The position numbers were made by a program, and so were the translations under genes. The notes beneath the pieces were generated by a model. It did not search any database. It was not told the DNA's origin and worked only from the letters and a program-made list of their open reading frames with translations. DNA of 62,958 nucleotides from a virus, in the IMG/VR virus record IMGVR_UViG_3300044648_000169, positions 1 to 62,958 of that record, one strand, 5' to 3'. This document shows, piece by piece, positions 21,934 to 30,170 of the stretch; within the stretch, counting starts at the first letter, position 1; every line of letters begins with the position of its first letter.

Positions 21934-22467
21934 ATGGGACTTGACGTTACCGCCTACAAGGGCCTGAAGAAGCTTGACGCCGTGTTTGATGCCGGCGGCG
22001 AACCCATCGACCCAGTGACGCGAGAGCCACTGGACAACGTGATGATCGCGTTCGACAACGGGGACTTTCCTGGTCGGGCGGCTGGACTGGAAGACCGCGG
22101 CGTCTACAGCTACGAAGATGCCGAAGGGTTCTGGTCGGGCGGGTACGGACGCTACAACCACTGGCGCGAAGGACTGGCGAAGCTGGCCGGCTACCCACTG
22201 ACCGAATACCAGGGCAGTTTCGGTGGAGCCCAGAAGGCGCATGCCGCCGCCTGCTGGCAGGGCGCCGCCGGCCCCTTCTCAGAACTCATCAACTTCACCG
22301 ACTGTGACGGGACCATCGGCCCCGAGGTGGCCGCCAAGCTGGCGCGCGACTTCGCGGAATGGGACGAGCGCGCACAAGCCATCGGCGGCGAGTGGTACGA
22401 GGCCTACGCCGAGTGGCGCAGTTGCTTCGAGTTCGCCGCTCACACGGGCGCCGTGCGATTTCACTGA
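21934..22467 (+). CDS. conserved phage protein, unknown role
   Basis: A 177-residue protein. The opening MGLDVTAYKGLKKLDAVFDA and the later SYEDAEGFWSGGYGRYNHWR are familiar from unknown phage proteins. The aromatic-rich sequence with NFTDCDGTIGPEVAAKLARD suggests a compact globular enzyme-like fold, but no active site can be named. Confidence 0.65.
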   Translation: MGLDVTAYKGLKKLDAVFDAGGEPIDPVTREPLDNVMIAFDNGDFPGRAAGLEDRGVYSYEDAEGFWSGGYGRYNHWREGLAKLAGYPLTEYQGSFGGAQKAHAAACWQGAAGPFSELINFTDCDGTIGPEVAAKLARDFAEWDERAQAIGGEWYEAYAEWRSCFEFAAHTGAVRFH

Positions 22468-22582
22468 TCCCCCGGGCCACCGGCAGTCGCTTTCGCGCTG
22501 GGCGGGTTCGCTCACCCGTAGCTCCACCAACATCCCAGCGGCTCGCGTTTCCCGGTGGCCCACCTTCTACTGAAAGGCTGAC

Positions 22583-23203
22583 ATGACCGAATCGACCAAG
22601 CGGAAGACGCTGATGGATCTGCACCGCGCCGCACTCGACGCGCATGTGGCGTACCTCATGGAGTCAGGGACCGAAGAGGCAGCGCAGGAAGCCAGCCGCA
22701 AGTTTGAATCGGCGCTGGAAGGGGCGGTGTTGGTGTCAGAGGAATACGACCGGCTGATTCGTCACATGGATGCAGGCGGCGATTTCTACGCTTTCCAGAT
22801 GTTGATGCACCAGGAGTTTCAAGCCGCCGGGCGTGTCGCTGCATCAGGCAAGCCATCCCTGGAAGCACTGCTGGATCGGTTCTCGGGCTGGGACGGGCCG
22901 GAGGCTCATGGGCCAACCGAGCCACGCGCCATGACGCGAGAAATGGCAGAACGCGCCCAGGCGATGAGTGACCCGATGCACACGCACGCCGCCGCGCCAG
23001 ACTGCTCTCCCAACGTGCTGGCCGGCGATGGACGAATCCACGGTCTGAGCATCACGCCGGGGCCGCCTGGTAACTACCTGCGCTACCAGTGCGACCGCTG
23101 CGGGAACATCGTGCTGGAAGGCGACGGATTCGTGGCGGCGCTCGCCAAGTCGTTCACATGCAAGTGCGGCGGCAGGCCTGTGCTGCTCAACGAGAAGGAC
23201 TGA
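22583..23203 (+). CDS. unknown protein with a C-terminal zinc ribbon
   Basis: A 206-residue protein. The N-terminal 120 residues are helical (MTESTKRKTLMDLHRAALDA). The C-terminus carries CDRCGNIV and CKCGGR, a zinc ribbon, after a linker. AAAGG precedes the ATG. It may bind nucleic acid; no family is recognised. Confidence 0.6.
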   Translation: MTESTKRKTLMDLHRAALDAHVAYLMESGTEEAAQEASRKFESALEGAVLVSEEYDRLIRHMDAGGDFYAFQMLMHQEFQAAGRVAASGKPSLEALLDRFSGWDGPEAHGPTEPRAMTREMAERAQAMSDPMHTHAAAPDCSPNVLAGDGRIHGLSITPGPPGNYLRYQCDRCGNIVLEGDGFVAALAKSFTCKCGGRPVLLNEKD

Positions 23204-23204
23204 T

Positions 23205-23411
23205 ATGACCAACACACCGAAGTGCGACACGCCCGACCAGTGCCGAATCCAAGACGACGGCCCGAGTTGGACCACCTGCGTCTACTACCCGCCGGTTCTA
23301 GACGGCCACGGCAACAACCTGAACCCGGACGGCAACAGCCACCATCATCCAGTGCAGTGCAGCACCTGCGGGCGCAAGTGGGACGCGGGCGCACCGGAAT
23401 CGAAGGCCTGA
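23205..23411 (+). CDS. small cysteine-containing protein
   Basis: A 68-residue protein, MTNTPKCDTPDQCRIQDDGP onward, with CSTCGRKW near its end. The cysteines could bind zinc. It starts 1 base after the previous stop. Function is unknown. Confidence 0.5.
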   Translation: MTNTPKCDTPDQCRIQDDGPSWTTCVYYPPVLDGHGNNLNPDGNSHHHPVQCSTCGRKWDAGAPESKA

Positions 23412-23412
23412 C

Positions 23413-23652
23413 ATGAGCGCCCAGCCCCCCACCACCGAAGAGAAGATCGTCCAGCTCATCGACGAGTTGAACGACCTGTGCGACCTCTGGCGCAAGCACC
23501 GCTGCCGCGCGGTGACGCCCACCAGCATCCAGGTTGCCATCATCAACCTGGCGCACGACCTCTCGGCGCTGGAGGGGCTGCGGCGCCACTCCATCGGCTG
23601 CTGCCGGCCGGACGACACCGACACGCTTTTGTCAGAGGGAATGCGGCGTTAG
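23413..23652 (+). CDS. small helical protein, last of the early operon
   Basis: A 79-residue protein, MSAQPPTTEEKIVQLIDELN onward, largely helical with a few cysteines. It ends about 200 bases before the lysis genes. Function is unknown. Confidence 0.5.
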   Translation: MSAQPPTTEEKIVQLIDELNDLCDLWRKHRCRAVTPTSIQVAIINLAHDLSALEGLRRHSIGCCRPDDTDTLLSEGMRR

Positions 23653-23807
23653 GAGGTATTGAGCAACGCAGCGCGGCTGTAAACTGTCTTTACTTTCCGT
23701 TGCCATCCGCTGCATAATCCAACGCAGCACAAAGCCGCCGGACAGAAAGCACCGGCCAATAGAAACAGAGCGACCCTTTCCGTGATGGAAAGGTGTCACT
23801 GCACCAG
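23653..23807 (+). promoter_or_regulatory. gap before the lysis genes, possible late promoter
   Basis: Between the early operon and the holin gene lies a gene-free stretch. A CATAAT (23713-23718) could be a -10 but lacks a good -35. A hairpin (CCTTTCC with GGAAAGG, 23775-23793) follows. This is where a late promoter and antiterminator-sensitive leader would be expected; the identification is weak. Confidence 0.35.
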
Positions 23808-23840
23808 AAGCCCGCCAGCACCCGCTCGGCGGGCTTTTTC
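23808..23840 (+). terminator. intrinsic terminator before the late genes
   Basis: AGCCCGCC (23809-23816) pairs with GGCGGGCT (23828-23835), followed by TTTTT. It ends the early rightward transcript, and late expression would have to read through it or start beyond it. Confidence 0.88.
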
Positions 23841-23853
23841 GTTGGGAGCCCCG

Positions 23854-24264
23854 ATGAACCGACTGCTGGCCGCCATCGTGGCTTTCTTCCCTGTCATGGG
23901 CCACGCGGCCGACGCCTCTTCACTCGATGTGGCGCTGCGCCAGTACGGCTTCATGCTGAGCGTTGCACTCCTGGGGGGCCTTGTGTCGTGGATTCACAAA
24001 GTCCGCACCGGCAAGGCGCGGGCCTACAACGTGATGGGCCTGATCGGCGAGTTGGCCACCAGCGCCTTCGCCGGCCTGATCGCCTACTGGCTGTGCCAAT
24101 GGGCCAACACCCCCGAGCCGCTGATGGCGGCCCTGGTCGGGGTGTCGGGGCACATGGGCACGCGGGCGATCGACAAATTCGAGGGCTGGGCGGAAAACCG
24201 CTTCGGCTCCCTGGTTGGGGCAGACATGCCGCCGCCAGTCGACACACAGGAGAAGGCCCCGTGA
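23854..24264 (+). CDS. phage holin-like membrane protein
   Basis: A 136-residue protein. An N-terminal segment (MNRLLAAIVAFFPVMGHAAD) resembles a signal. Two or three membrane segments follow (FMLSVALLGGLVSWI, LATSAFAGLIAYWLCQW, and a weaker LMAALVGVSGHMG). Position directly before the lysozyme, with a 4-base overlap, marks it as the holin that permeabilises the inner membrane. Size and layout fit holins of beta- and gammaproteobacterial phages. Confidence 0.75.
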   Translation: MNRLLAAIVAFFPVMGHAADASSLDVALRQYGFMLSVALLGGLVSWIHKVRTGKARAYNVMGLIGELATSAFAGLIAYWLCQWANTPEPLMAALVGVSGHMGTRAIDKFEGWAENRFGSLVGADMPPPVDTQEKAP

Positions 24265-24701
24265 CCGACAACCTCAAGCGCCAGTTGAAGGGTGACGAGG
24301 GCGTGAAGCGCTCGGCCTACCAGGACCACCTGGGCTTTTGGACTGTGGGCGTGGGCCGGCTGATCGACGCGCGCAAGGGTGGCGGCCTGCGGCCGGTGGA
24401 GATCGACTTCCTCCTGCAGAACGACATCGAGGACCGCATCAACGCCCTGAAGGCGAAGCTGCCCTGGTTCTTCACCTTGGACGAGGCCCGACAGGGGGTG
24501 CTGCTGAACATGGCATTCCAGCTGGGCACCGATGGCCTGATGGCCTTCGCCAACACCCTGAAGCTGGTGGCCGCGGGCAAGTACGCCGAGGCGGCCGACA
24601 ACATGCTGCTGAGCCTGTGGGCCAGGCAAACCCCGGCCCGCGCCAAGCGCCTGGCCGAACAGATGCGAACCGGCGAGTGGCAGTACGCCCCGGGCGCATG
24701 A
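24261..24701 (+). CDS. T4-type phage lysozyme (endolysin)
   Basis: A 146-residue protein of glycoside hydrolase family 24. The catalytic triad pattern is visible: glutamate in GDEGVK, aspartate in YQDHLGFWTVGVGRLID, and the threonine of WTVGVG. LNMAFQLGTDGLMAFANTLK and WARQTPARAKRLAEQMRTGE complete the fold. It cleaves the glycan strands of peptidoglycan. There is no signal peptide, so it depends on the holin for release. Confidence 0.93.
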   Translation: MTDNLKRQLKGDEGVKRSAYQDHLGFWTVGVGRLIDARKGGGLRPVEIDFLLQNDIEDRINALKAKLPWFFTLDEARQGVLLNMAFQLGTDGLMAFANTLKLVAAGKYAEAADNMLLSLWARQTPARAKRLAEQMRTGEWQYAPGA

Positions 24702-24702
24702 C

Positions 24703-24873
24703 ATGGACCAACCCCCACCCGTGTGGCTGGTGGTCCCCGGCAGAGGCCAGCCTGCGGCCTTCGTAGACCACGGCCGGGCCATCGACTACGCGGCCAAGTG
24801 CCATGGCGTGCTGGTGCCCTACGGGCCCCTGGCGCCTGTTCCCCCGATCAACCCCGCCCCGGTTGGGCGGTAG
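24703..24873 (+). CDS. 56-residue unknown protein in the lysis cassette
   Basis: MDQPPPVWLVVPGRGQPAAF onward, strand-rich and proline-rich at the end. It starts 1 base after the lysozyme stop. Unknown function; small genes here are common in phage lysis cassettes. Confidence 0.5.
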   Translation: MDQPPPVWLVVPGRGQPAAFVDHGRAIDYAAKCHGVLVPYGPLAPVPPINPAPVGR

Positions 24874-24881
24874 GAGCGCAG

Positions 24882-25088
24882 ATGCTTGACGCCGATCCGG
24901 CCAAGTTGGTCAAGACGGGCAAGGTGACGATCGACGCCACCGGCGTGACTGTGGAGGGGTTCAAGGGCGAGAACGCGAGCTGCCGTGACGTGGCCGCGCT
25001 TGCCGCGCTGTGGGCCATTGGTGAACTGCAGCGCGAACTGCTGGCCACGATGCAGCGGCCCGGCGGCGGAAAGATCGGGGTGGGTTGA
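24882..25088 (+). CDS. small unknown protein
   Basis: A 68-residue protein, MLDADPAKLVKTGKVTIDAT onward. A strand-rich N-terminal half is followed by a helix (AALAALWAIGELQRELLA). The ATG has GGAG 7 bases upstream. It overlaps the next gene by 1 base. No family is recognised. Confidence 0.55.
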   Translation: MLDADPAKLVKTGKVTIDATGVTVEGFKGENASCRDVAALAALWAIGELQRELLATMQRPGGGKIGVG

Positions 25089-25300
25089 TGCTGAGCCTGA
25101 TCGCCCGCATCCGCCCGGACGTGATCCGCATCCCCCTGCTGACGCTGGCGATGCCGCTGCACGTCCTGCACTACCTGCTGTGCGGCCTGCTGCCGGTGAA
25201 GTGGGGCGGACACCCTGACAAGTCCCGCCTGTTCGAGGCCGACCACTACCGCCTGCTGTGGTCCATCTACCTGGCGGTCTGCGCCGGGCCGCTGCGGTGA
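25088..25300 (+). CDS. small membrane-associated protein
   Basis: A 70-residue protein, MLSLIARIRPDVIRIPLLTL onward. It has one or two hydrophobic stretches (LPLHV-type and LLWSIYLAVCAG). It lies between lysozyme and spanin genes. It could be a second holin or antiholin; this is only positional. Confidence 0.5.
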   Translation: MLSLIARIRPDVIRIPLLTLAMPLHVLHYLLCGLLPVKWGGHPDKSRLFEADHYRLLWSIYLAVCAGPLR

Positions 25301-25737
25301 ACCTGACGCTGATGGTTGGCGCTGGCGCGCTGGTCAGCGGATTCCTCGCAGGCAGCTTCTGGGTCAACGCCCAATGGGACCGCGAGAAGCTGGCCCAGAC
25401 CGAGCAACTGGCCGCGGCGCAAGCCAAGGCGATGGAAGACAGCCGCCGGGTGGCTGTGGCGCAACGCGCGAAGGACAACGCCTATGAAGTCCAGATCCGT
25501 GGCATTGGTGGCCGCCTCGCTGATGCTCTTGAGCGCCTGCGCAAGCGCCCCGAGCGTTTGCCCGAGCCCGCCCGAGCCGCCTGCGCCGGTGCCACTGGGT
25601 CCGAGCTTTCAGGACGAGATGCAGCGTTTCTTGAACGGCTCGCTGCCCGAGCAGATGAGCTACGAGCTGCGCTTGCCCGCTGCCAGGGAAACCAGATCGA
25701 GGGACAGCCTCAACCGACAGGACAGGTGACACCATGA
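25297..25737 (+). CDS. Rz-like inner-membrane spanin
   Basis: A 146-residue protein from a GTG. An N-terminal membrane anchor (LTLMVGAGALVSGFLAGSFW) is followed by a long helical periplasmic region with coiled-coil character (TEQLAAAQAKAMEDSRRVAV) and a proline/glutamine-rich end. This is the i-spanin layout. The partner gene is nested inside it in another frame. Together they fuse the two membranes at the end of lysis. Confidence 0.85.
   Translation: MNLTLMVGAGALVSGFLAGSFWVNAQWDREKLAQTEQLAAAQAKAMEDSRRVAVAQRAKDNAYEVQIRGIGGRLADALERLRKRPERLPEPARAACAGATGSELSGRDAAFLERLAARADELRAALARCQGNQIEGQPQPTGQVTP
25484..25729 (+). CDS. Rz1-like outer-membrane lipoprotein spanin, nested in Rz
   Basis: An 81-residue protein from the ATG at 25484, wholly inside the Rz gene in a different frame. 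A signal sequence with lipobox (MKSRSVALVAASLMLLSACA) gives a lipidated cysteine. A proline-rich stretch (CPSPPEPPAPVPLG) follows, the hallmark of Rz1. It is anchored to the outer membrane and binds Rz across the periplasm. Confidence 0.88.
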   Translation: MKSRSVALVAASLMLLSACASAPSVCPSPPEPPAPVPLGPSFQDEMQRFLNGSLPEQMSYELRLPAARETRSRDSLNRQDR

Positions 25738-25916
25738 AATTCCAGGTCTACCGCCCTGCCGGCGAAGCCAAGTGGGTTGACGACGAGGGCCGGCGCTGGG
25801 TCGGCTTCGAGACCATCAAGCCCGTGGGCATCATCGAGGCCGCCGATTTCCAGCAGGCCTTTGCCCAGGCCAAGTCCTGGCGCGACCCGGCTCCAATCCT
25901 GGAGCCCGTGGCGTGA
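25734..25916 (+). CDS. 60-residue unknown protein
   Basis: MKFQVYRPAGEAKWVDDEGR onward. A strand-rich start and helical end are visible, with no known family. It overlaps the end of Rz by 4 bases. Confidence 0.55.
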   Translation: MKFQVYRPAGEAKWVDDEGRRWVGFETIKPVGIIEAADFQQAFAQAKSWRDPAPILEPVA

Positions 25917-26191
25917 CCACTGCCAACCCGCCGCCTATCGTGATGGTGGAGTGGGAAGACGCCAAGGTCGTGGACCAAGGCGCCGTGTGGGTCGAGAACG
26001 AGCCAGCGGACTACGCGCCGCACCTGGTCACCTCGGTGGGCTTCCTGGTGCTTGACGCACCCGAAGGCATCCAGCTCACCCAGGCCTGGAACCCGAAACT
26101 CATCGCGGCGCGCGACCAAATTCCCCGCGCGATGATCCGCAGCATCACAGCGCTGGGGCCGGCGCAGCGGGGCCGCGGGAGCAAAGCGTGA
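25913..26191 (+). CDS. unknown late-operon protein
   Basis: A 92-residue protein from a GTG, MTTANPPPIVMVEWEDAKVV onward. It resembles small phage proteins next to terminase genes in its DAKVVDQGAVWVENEPAD pattern. It overlaps both neighbours by 4 bases. Confidence 0.55.
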   Translation: MTTANPPPIVMVEWEDAKVVDQGAVWVENEPADYAPHLVTSVGFLVLDAPEGIQLTQAWNPKLIAARDQIPRAMIRSITALGPAQRGRGSKA

Positions 26192-27363
26192 CCCCCGACG
26201 AGATTCGGGAGCTTCGCACCTGGGCCACGGTGCGGCAACTGGAGTACCTGGAGGCGATCGAGAAGCACGGCAGCGCCCGCAAGGCGGCCAAGGCCCTGGG
26301 GGTGGCGCGCAACGCGGTGGACGGCTCAATGGCACTGCTGCGCACGAAGGCCGCGCGCCAGGGCTACAGCCCCCAGCACATGATGACCAAGACGGTCCCC
26401 GAGGGCTTCCACCTCAAGGGCACGTCAACCCTGGTCAACAGCGAGGGCAAGCTGGTCCAGCAGTGGGTCAAAACCAGCATCGACCACGAGCGCCAGGCCG
26501 AGATGCTGCGCGAGGCGGTGAAGGCGCTGGCCGAGGACGTGCGGGGAATGGCCCCGATCACCCCCGCGCCGGCGCAGAACCTGCCCGACCTGCTGGCCGT
26601 CTACCCGTTCGGCGATCCGCACTTCGGCATGTACGCCTGGGCGGCCGAGACCGGCGAGGACTTCGACTTGGCCATCGCCCGCCGGCTGACCATGGGTGCC
26701 GTGGACCGCCTGGTGGGATCGGCGCCGCCTGCAGAGACCGCCATCGTGCTGCCGCTGGGCGACGTGCTGCACATGGACGACCAGACCAACCAGACCCCGG
26801 CCCACAGGCACCAGCTCGACGCCGATGGCCGCTTTGTCAAGGTGCTGCAGGTGTGCATCCACACCTACCGCCACGTCGTCCTGCGCTGCCTGGAGAAGCA
26901 CAAGAAGGTGGTGGTCCGCTTCGTGTCGGGTAACCACGACCCGCACGCGGTGTGGTCCCTGGCCTTCACGATCGCGGCCTATTTCGAGAACGACCCCCGG
27001 GTGGAGGTGGACCTGAGCCCGTCCAAGCACTGGTTCTACCGCTTCGGCAAGGTGCTGATCGGCGCCACGCACGGCGACACCGCGAAGGTGGACAAGCTGC
27101 TGGGCGTGATGGCCGCCGACCGGGCCGAAGACTGGGGCCTGACCCGCCACCGCTACTGGTACCTCGGCCACGTGCACCACCAGTCGGTGCATGAGCTGGC
27201 AGGAGTGACCTGCGAATCCTTCCGCACCCTGGCCGCCAAGGACGCCTACGCCCACTCCTACGGGTACCGCGCCGGCCGGGACATGCGGTTGATCGTCCAC
27301 CACTCGGAGCACGGCGAGATCGAGCGCCATCGCTGTGACGTGGGCATGTTGGAGACCACATGA
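26188..27363 (+). CDS. HTH-metallophosphoesterase fusion
   Basis: A 391-residue protein from a GTG. Residues 10-60 form a helix-turn-helix (RQLEYLEAIEKHGSARKAAK, then LGVARNAVDGSM). From about residue 135 comes a calcineurin-type phosphoesterase: GDPHFG, GDVLHMDDQ, GNHDPHAVW, GATHGD and GHVHHQ. These supply the two-metal active site. Such fusions sit near phage terminase genes and may process DNA ends or nucleotides, but the substrate is not known. Confidence 0.85.
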   Translation: MTPDEIRELRTWATVRQLEYLEAIEKHGSARKAAKALGVARNAVDGSMALLRTKAARQGYSPQHMMTKTVPEGFHLKGTSTLVNSEGKLVQQWVKTSIDHERQAEMLREAVKALAEDVRGMAPITPAPAQNLPDLLAVYPFGDPHFGMYAWAAETGEDFDLAIARRLTMGAVDRLVGSAPPAETAIVLPLGDVLHMDDQTNQTPAHRHQLDADGRFVKVLQVCIHTYRHVVLRCLEKHKKVVVRFVSGNHDPHAVWSLAFTIAAYFENDPRVEVDLSPSKHWFYRFGKVLIGATHGDTAKVDKLLGVMAADRAEDWGLTRHRYWYLGHVHHQSVHELAGVTCESFRTLAAKDAYAHSYGYRAGRDMRLIVHHSEHGEIERHRCDVGMLETT

Positions 27364-27707
27364 CCGAATCTGACCCTCACGGGCTCGACGCCCACGCGCC
27401 CGGCGCCAAGCTGGACGCGGGCAAGCCCATGCCCTGGCTGTGCATCGCGGGCTTCTCCCGCGCGCTGCAGGCCGTCACCGACGTGACCACGAAGGGCGCG
27501 CGCAAGTACACCCCCAACGGCTGGGCCAGCGTCGCAGAGGGCGAGGCCCGCTACATGGAAGCCTTCGGCCGCCACATGCTGGCCTTCGGCCGCGGTGAGC
27601 AGATCGACACCGACACCGGCTGCCTGCACAAGGCCCAGATGATCTGGAACCTGATGGCCAGCCTTGAACTGGAATTGCGCACCGCCGAAGGCTGGAGCCC
27701 CAAGTGA
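27360..27707 (+). CDS. dATP/dGTP diphosphohydrolase-like protein (DUF5664)
   Basis: A 115-residue protein, about the size of the DUF5664 domain: GAKLDAGKPMPWLCIAGFSR, ARKYTPNGWASV, then RYMEAFGRHMLAFGRGEQID and HKAQMIWNLMASLELEL. The helical bundle with conserved E/H/N residues resembles all-alpha NTP pyrophosphohydrolases. Relatives hydrolyse dATP and dGTP. No PurZ-like adenylosuccinate synthetase is present, so base replacement in the genome is unlikely. Confidence 0.75.
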   Translation: MTESDPHGLDAHAPGAKLDAGKPMPWLCIAGFSRALQAVTDVTTKGARKYTPNGWASVAEGEARYMEAFGRHMLAFGRGEQIDTDTGCLHKAQMIWNLMASLELELRTAEGWSPK

Positions 27708-27928
27708 ACCAAGACCACGACCACATCCAGCACCCCCGCCTCGGCCAGGTGCCCACCAACGGCAACCGCTTCACCGCGATCATGGAGGCCGCCGCCAAGC
27801 TGCACACCCAGCAGCTCACCACCCGCATCGGCCAGGCCCTGGAATCCCGTCTGAACACCCGCATGGCACTTCGCTCGGTGCCCAGCAACCAGTGGCTGCT
27901 TGTGGGTGAGGAAGTGCAGGAGGCTTGA
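27704..27928 (+). CDS. small unknown protein before terminase
   Basis: A 74-residue protein from a GTG, MNQDHDHIQHPRLGQVPTNG onward, with a helical centre. It overlaps the previous gene by 4 bases. The AGGAGG near its end is the ribosome site for the terminase small subunit. Confidence 0.55.
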   Translation: MNQDHDHIQHPRLGQVPTNGNRFTAIMEAAAKLHTQQLTTRIGQALESRLNTRMALRSVPSNQWLLVGEEVQEA

Positions 27929-27930
27929 CG

Positions 27931-28443
27931 GTGGGCGCAAAGCTGACGGCGAAGCAGGATGCCTTCGTCCGCGAGTACCTGATTGACCTGAACGCAACGC
28001 AGGCCGCAGTCCGGGCCGGCTACAGCGCGAAGACCGCCTTGCAGCAGGGCCCGCGGCTGTTGGGAAATGTTGGGGTGGCTGCCGCGATTGCTGCGGCGCA
28101 GCAGGTGCGCTCGGCGCGAACCGAAATCACCCAGGACCGGGTGCTGAAGGAAATCGCCCGCGTGGCCTTTGGTGACCCGCGCGACGTGATGACGTGGGGC
28201 CCCGGCGGCGTGACGCTGAAGGACTCGGCCACGCTGACCGACGACCAGGCGATGCAGGTGTCCGAGGTGAGCGAGACGATCGGCGCCACTGGCGGCGGCT
28301 CGCTGAAGCTCAAGAAGCACGACAAGGTGAAGGCGCTCGAACTGCTTGGCCGCCACCTTGGGATGTTCACGGACAAGACCGAGTTGAGCGGCGCCGAGGG
28401 TGGCCCGCTGACCGTCGTTGTCCGCAAGTTTGGCGAGACCTGA
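27931..28443 (+). CDS. terminase small subunit
   Basis: A 170-residue protein from the GTG at 27931, with AGGAGG 7 bases upstream. KLTAKQDAFVREYLIDLNAT, then AAVRAGYSAKTALQQGPRLL is the N-terminal helix-turn-helix of the Terminase_2 family. It recognises the packaging site and directs the large subunit. A 71-base gap separates it from the large subunit gene. Confidence 0.88.
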   Translation: MGAKLTAKQDAFVREYLIDLNATQAAVRAGYSAKTALQQGPRLLGNVGVAAAIAAAQQVRSARTEITQDRVLKEIARVAFGDPRDVMTWGPGGVTLKDSATLTDDQAMQVSEVSETIGATGGGSLKLKKHDKVKALELLGRHLGMFTDKTELSGAEGGPLTVVVRKFGET

Positions 28444-28514
28444 ATTCAGATTGGCTGAACGGACGGCTCGCAAAACGCGGGCTCAGACCGGCCGGCCTTC
28501 AAGCGGATTGAACG

Positions 28515-29852
28515 ATGACTGAACTGGTGCTGCCGAACAACTGGGTTCCGCGGCAGTACCAGCTACCGGCGTGGAAGAAGCTCGAAAGCGGGGTGAAGCG
28601 CGCCCTGCTGCTGTGGCACAGGCGGGCCGGAAAGGACGACGTTTGCTTGCACTGGGCCGCCACGCAGGCCATGCAGCGGGTGGGCAACTACTGGCACATG
28701 CTGCCCGAGTACGCCCAGGCCCGCAAAAGCGTGTGGGAGGCGGTGAACCCGCGCACAGGCATCCGGCGGATCGATGAAGCGTTCCCCGACGCCATCTGCG
28801 AGACCAAGCGCTCGCAGGACATGTTCATCCGCTTCCGCAACGGCTCCACCTGGCAGCTCGTGGGGTCCGACCGCTACAACAGCCTGGTGGGCTCGCCTCC
28901 CATCGGGGTGACGGCTTCCGAGTGGGCGCTGGCCGACCCGAGCGCGTGGGCCTACCTGCGGCCCATCCTGCTGGACAACGGCGGGTGGGCGGTGTTCATC
29001 ACGACGGTGCGCGGCAAGAACCACGTGCACCGCATGTACGAGGCGCACAAGAACGACCCGGACTGGTTCGTGGAGCGGCTGCCGGCGACGCTGACGGGCG
29101 CGATGACGCCCGAGGCGCTGGACAAGGAGCGCTTGGAGTACCAGGCGGAATACGGCCCCGAGGACGGGGATGCGCTGTTTGCGCAGGAGTACCTGTGCGA
29201 CTGGGACGCGGCGATCGTCGGCAGCTACTACGGCCGGCTGATGCGCGATGCCGAGGGCGGTGGGCGGATTCGCTCGGTGCCCTACGACCCCATGGCGCTG
29301 GTGCACACGTCCTGGGACCTGGGCCTGACCGACATGACGGCCATCTGGTTCTTCCAGATCGTCGGGCAAGAGATCCACATCATCGACTACCTGGAGAACA
29401 GCGGTCAGCCGCTGGCCTGGTACGCCGGTGAGTTGCACAAGAAGCCCTACGCCTATGGCGAGCACATCCTGCCGCACGACGCCGAGGCCAAGGAACTGCA
29501 GACCAACCGCAGCCGCACCGAGACCCTGCGCGGCTTGAACCTGAACGTGCGGGTGCTGAAAGCCCAAGGCGCCGAGCGCGTGCTGGTGGCCGATGGCATT
29601 AACGCGGTGCGGACGATCCTGCCGCGCTGCTACTTCGACGCGCAGAAGTGCGCCAAGGGCATCGACGCCCTCAAGGCCTACCGGCGCGAGTGGGACGAGA
29701 AGCTGAAGACCTTTCACGACCGGCCCGTGCACGACTGGGCCAGCCACCCGGCGGACTCGTTCCGCTATCTCGCGCTCGGACTCGACGCGGTGCCTGGCGC
29801 CCACGTGGTGGCCGACGCCGGCGCCTTCCGGCACCGCAAACGCTACTCCTGA
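28515..29852 (+). CDS. terminase large subunit
   Basis: A 445-residue protein. The ATPase domain has a Walker A-like loop, HRRAGKDD, near residue 37 and an acidic Walker B region, PIGVTASEWALAD. The nuclease domain carries SWDLGLTDMTAIWFFQ, HIIDYLENSG and DWASHPADSFRY, whose aspartates bind metal. It cuts and packages the DNA into the prohead. Confidence 0.92.
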   Translation: MTELVLPNNWVPRQYQLPAWKKLESGVKRALLLWHRRAGKDDVCLHWAATQAMQRVGNYWHMLPEYAQARKSVWEAVNPRTGIRRIDEAFPDAICETKRSQDMFIRFRNGSTWQLVGSDRYNSLVGSPPIGVTASEWALADPSAWAYLRPILLDNGGWAVFITTVRGKNHVHRMYEAHKNDPDWFVERLPATLTGAMTPEALDKERLEYQAEYGPEDGDALFAQEYLCDWDAAIVGSYYGRLMRDAEGGGRIRSVPYDPMALVHTSWDLGLTDMTAIWFFQIVGQEIHIIDYLENSGQPLAWYAGELHKKPYAYGEHILPHDAEAKELQTNRSRTETLRGLNLNVRVLKAQGAERVLVADGINAVRTILPRCYFDAQKCAKGIDALKAYRREWDEKLKTFHDRPVHDWASHPADSFRYLALGLDAVPGAHVVADAGAFRHRKRYS

Positions 29853-29863
29853 AGGGGTTGACC

Positions 29864-30151
29864 ATGAAACACATCACCGGCCTGGCGCTGGCGGCTCTGC
29901 TCTGCGCGCCCGCCCAGGCAGCACTCGTGGGGGTAGTTCAAGGCGAGGGTGGCCAGTTCATCGAGCTGACCAACGACAAGGGGCTGTGCCTCGGCCCTGC
30001 CCAGCAGGCCACGCACCACGACCCCATCAAGAAGCTGTCGGTGATCGGCTGCTGGACGGTCCAGGCCGGCGGGGTGTTCTCCATCGCCTTCCTGGACGGC
30101 GACGTGGTGGTGCTGCCCATCAACTCCATCCAACTGCCCAAGAGCATCTGA
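29864..30151 (+). CDS. small secreted or periplasmic protein between terminase and portal
   Basis: A 95-residue protein. Residues 1-19 are a signal peptide (MKHITGLALAALLCAPAQA). The mature part is strand-rich with two cysteines (LTNDKGLCLGPAQ, VIGCWTV). An exported protein amid head genes is odd and suggests a moron-type gene acting on the host envelope. Function is unknown. Confidence 0.6.
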   Translation: MKHITGLALAALLCAPAQAALVGVVQGEGGQFIELTNDKGLCLGPAQQATHHDPIKKLSVIGCWTVQAGGVFSIAFLDGDVVVLPINSIQLPKSI

Positions 30152-30170
30152 GCCTCGGAAACCACAGCCC

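Noticed and set aside
27360-27707. Evidence for a modified (2-aminoadenine) genome
   Set aside because: A DUF5664 dATP/dGTP hydrolase-like gene alone is not enough. No PurZ-type synthetase or matching polymerase is present.
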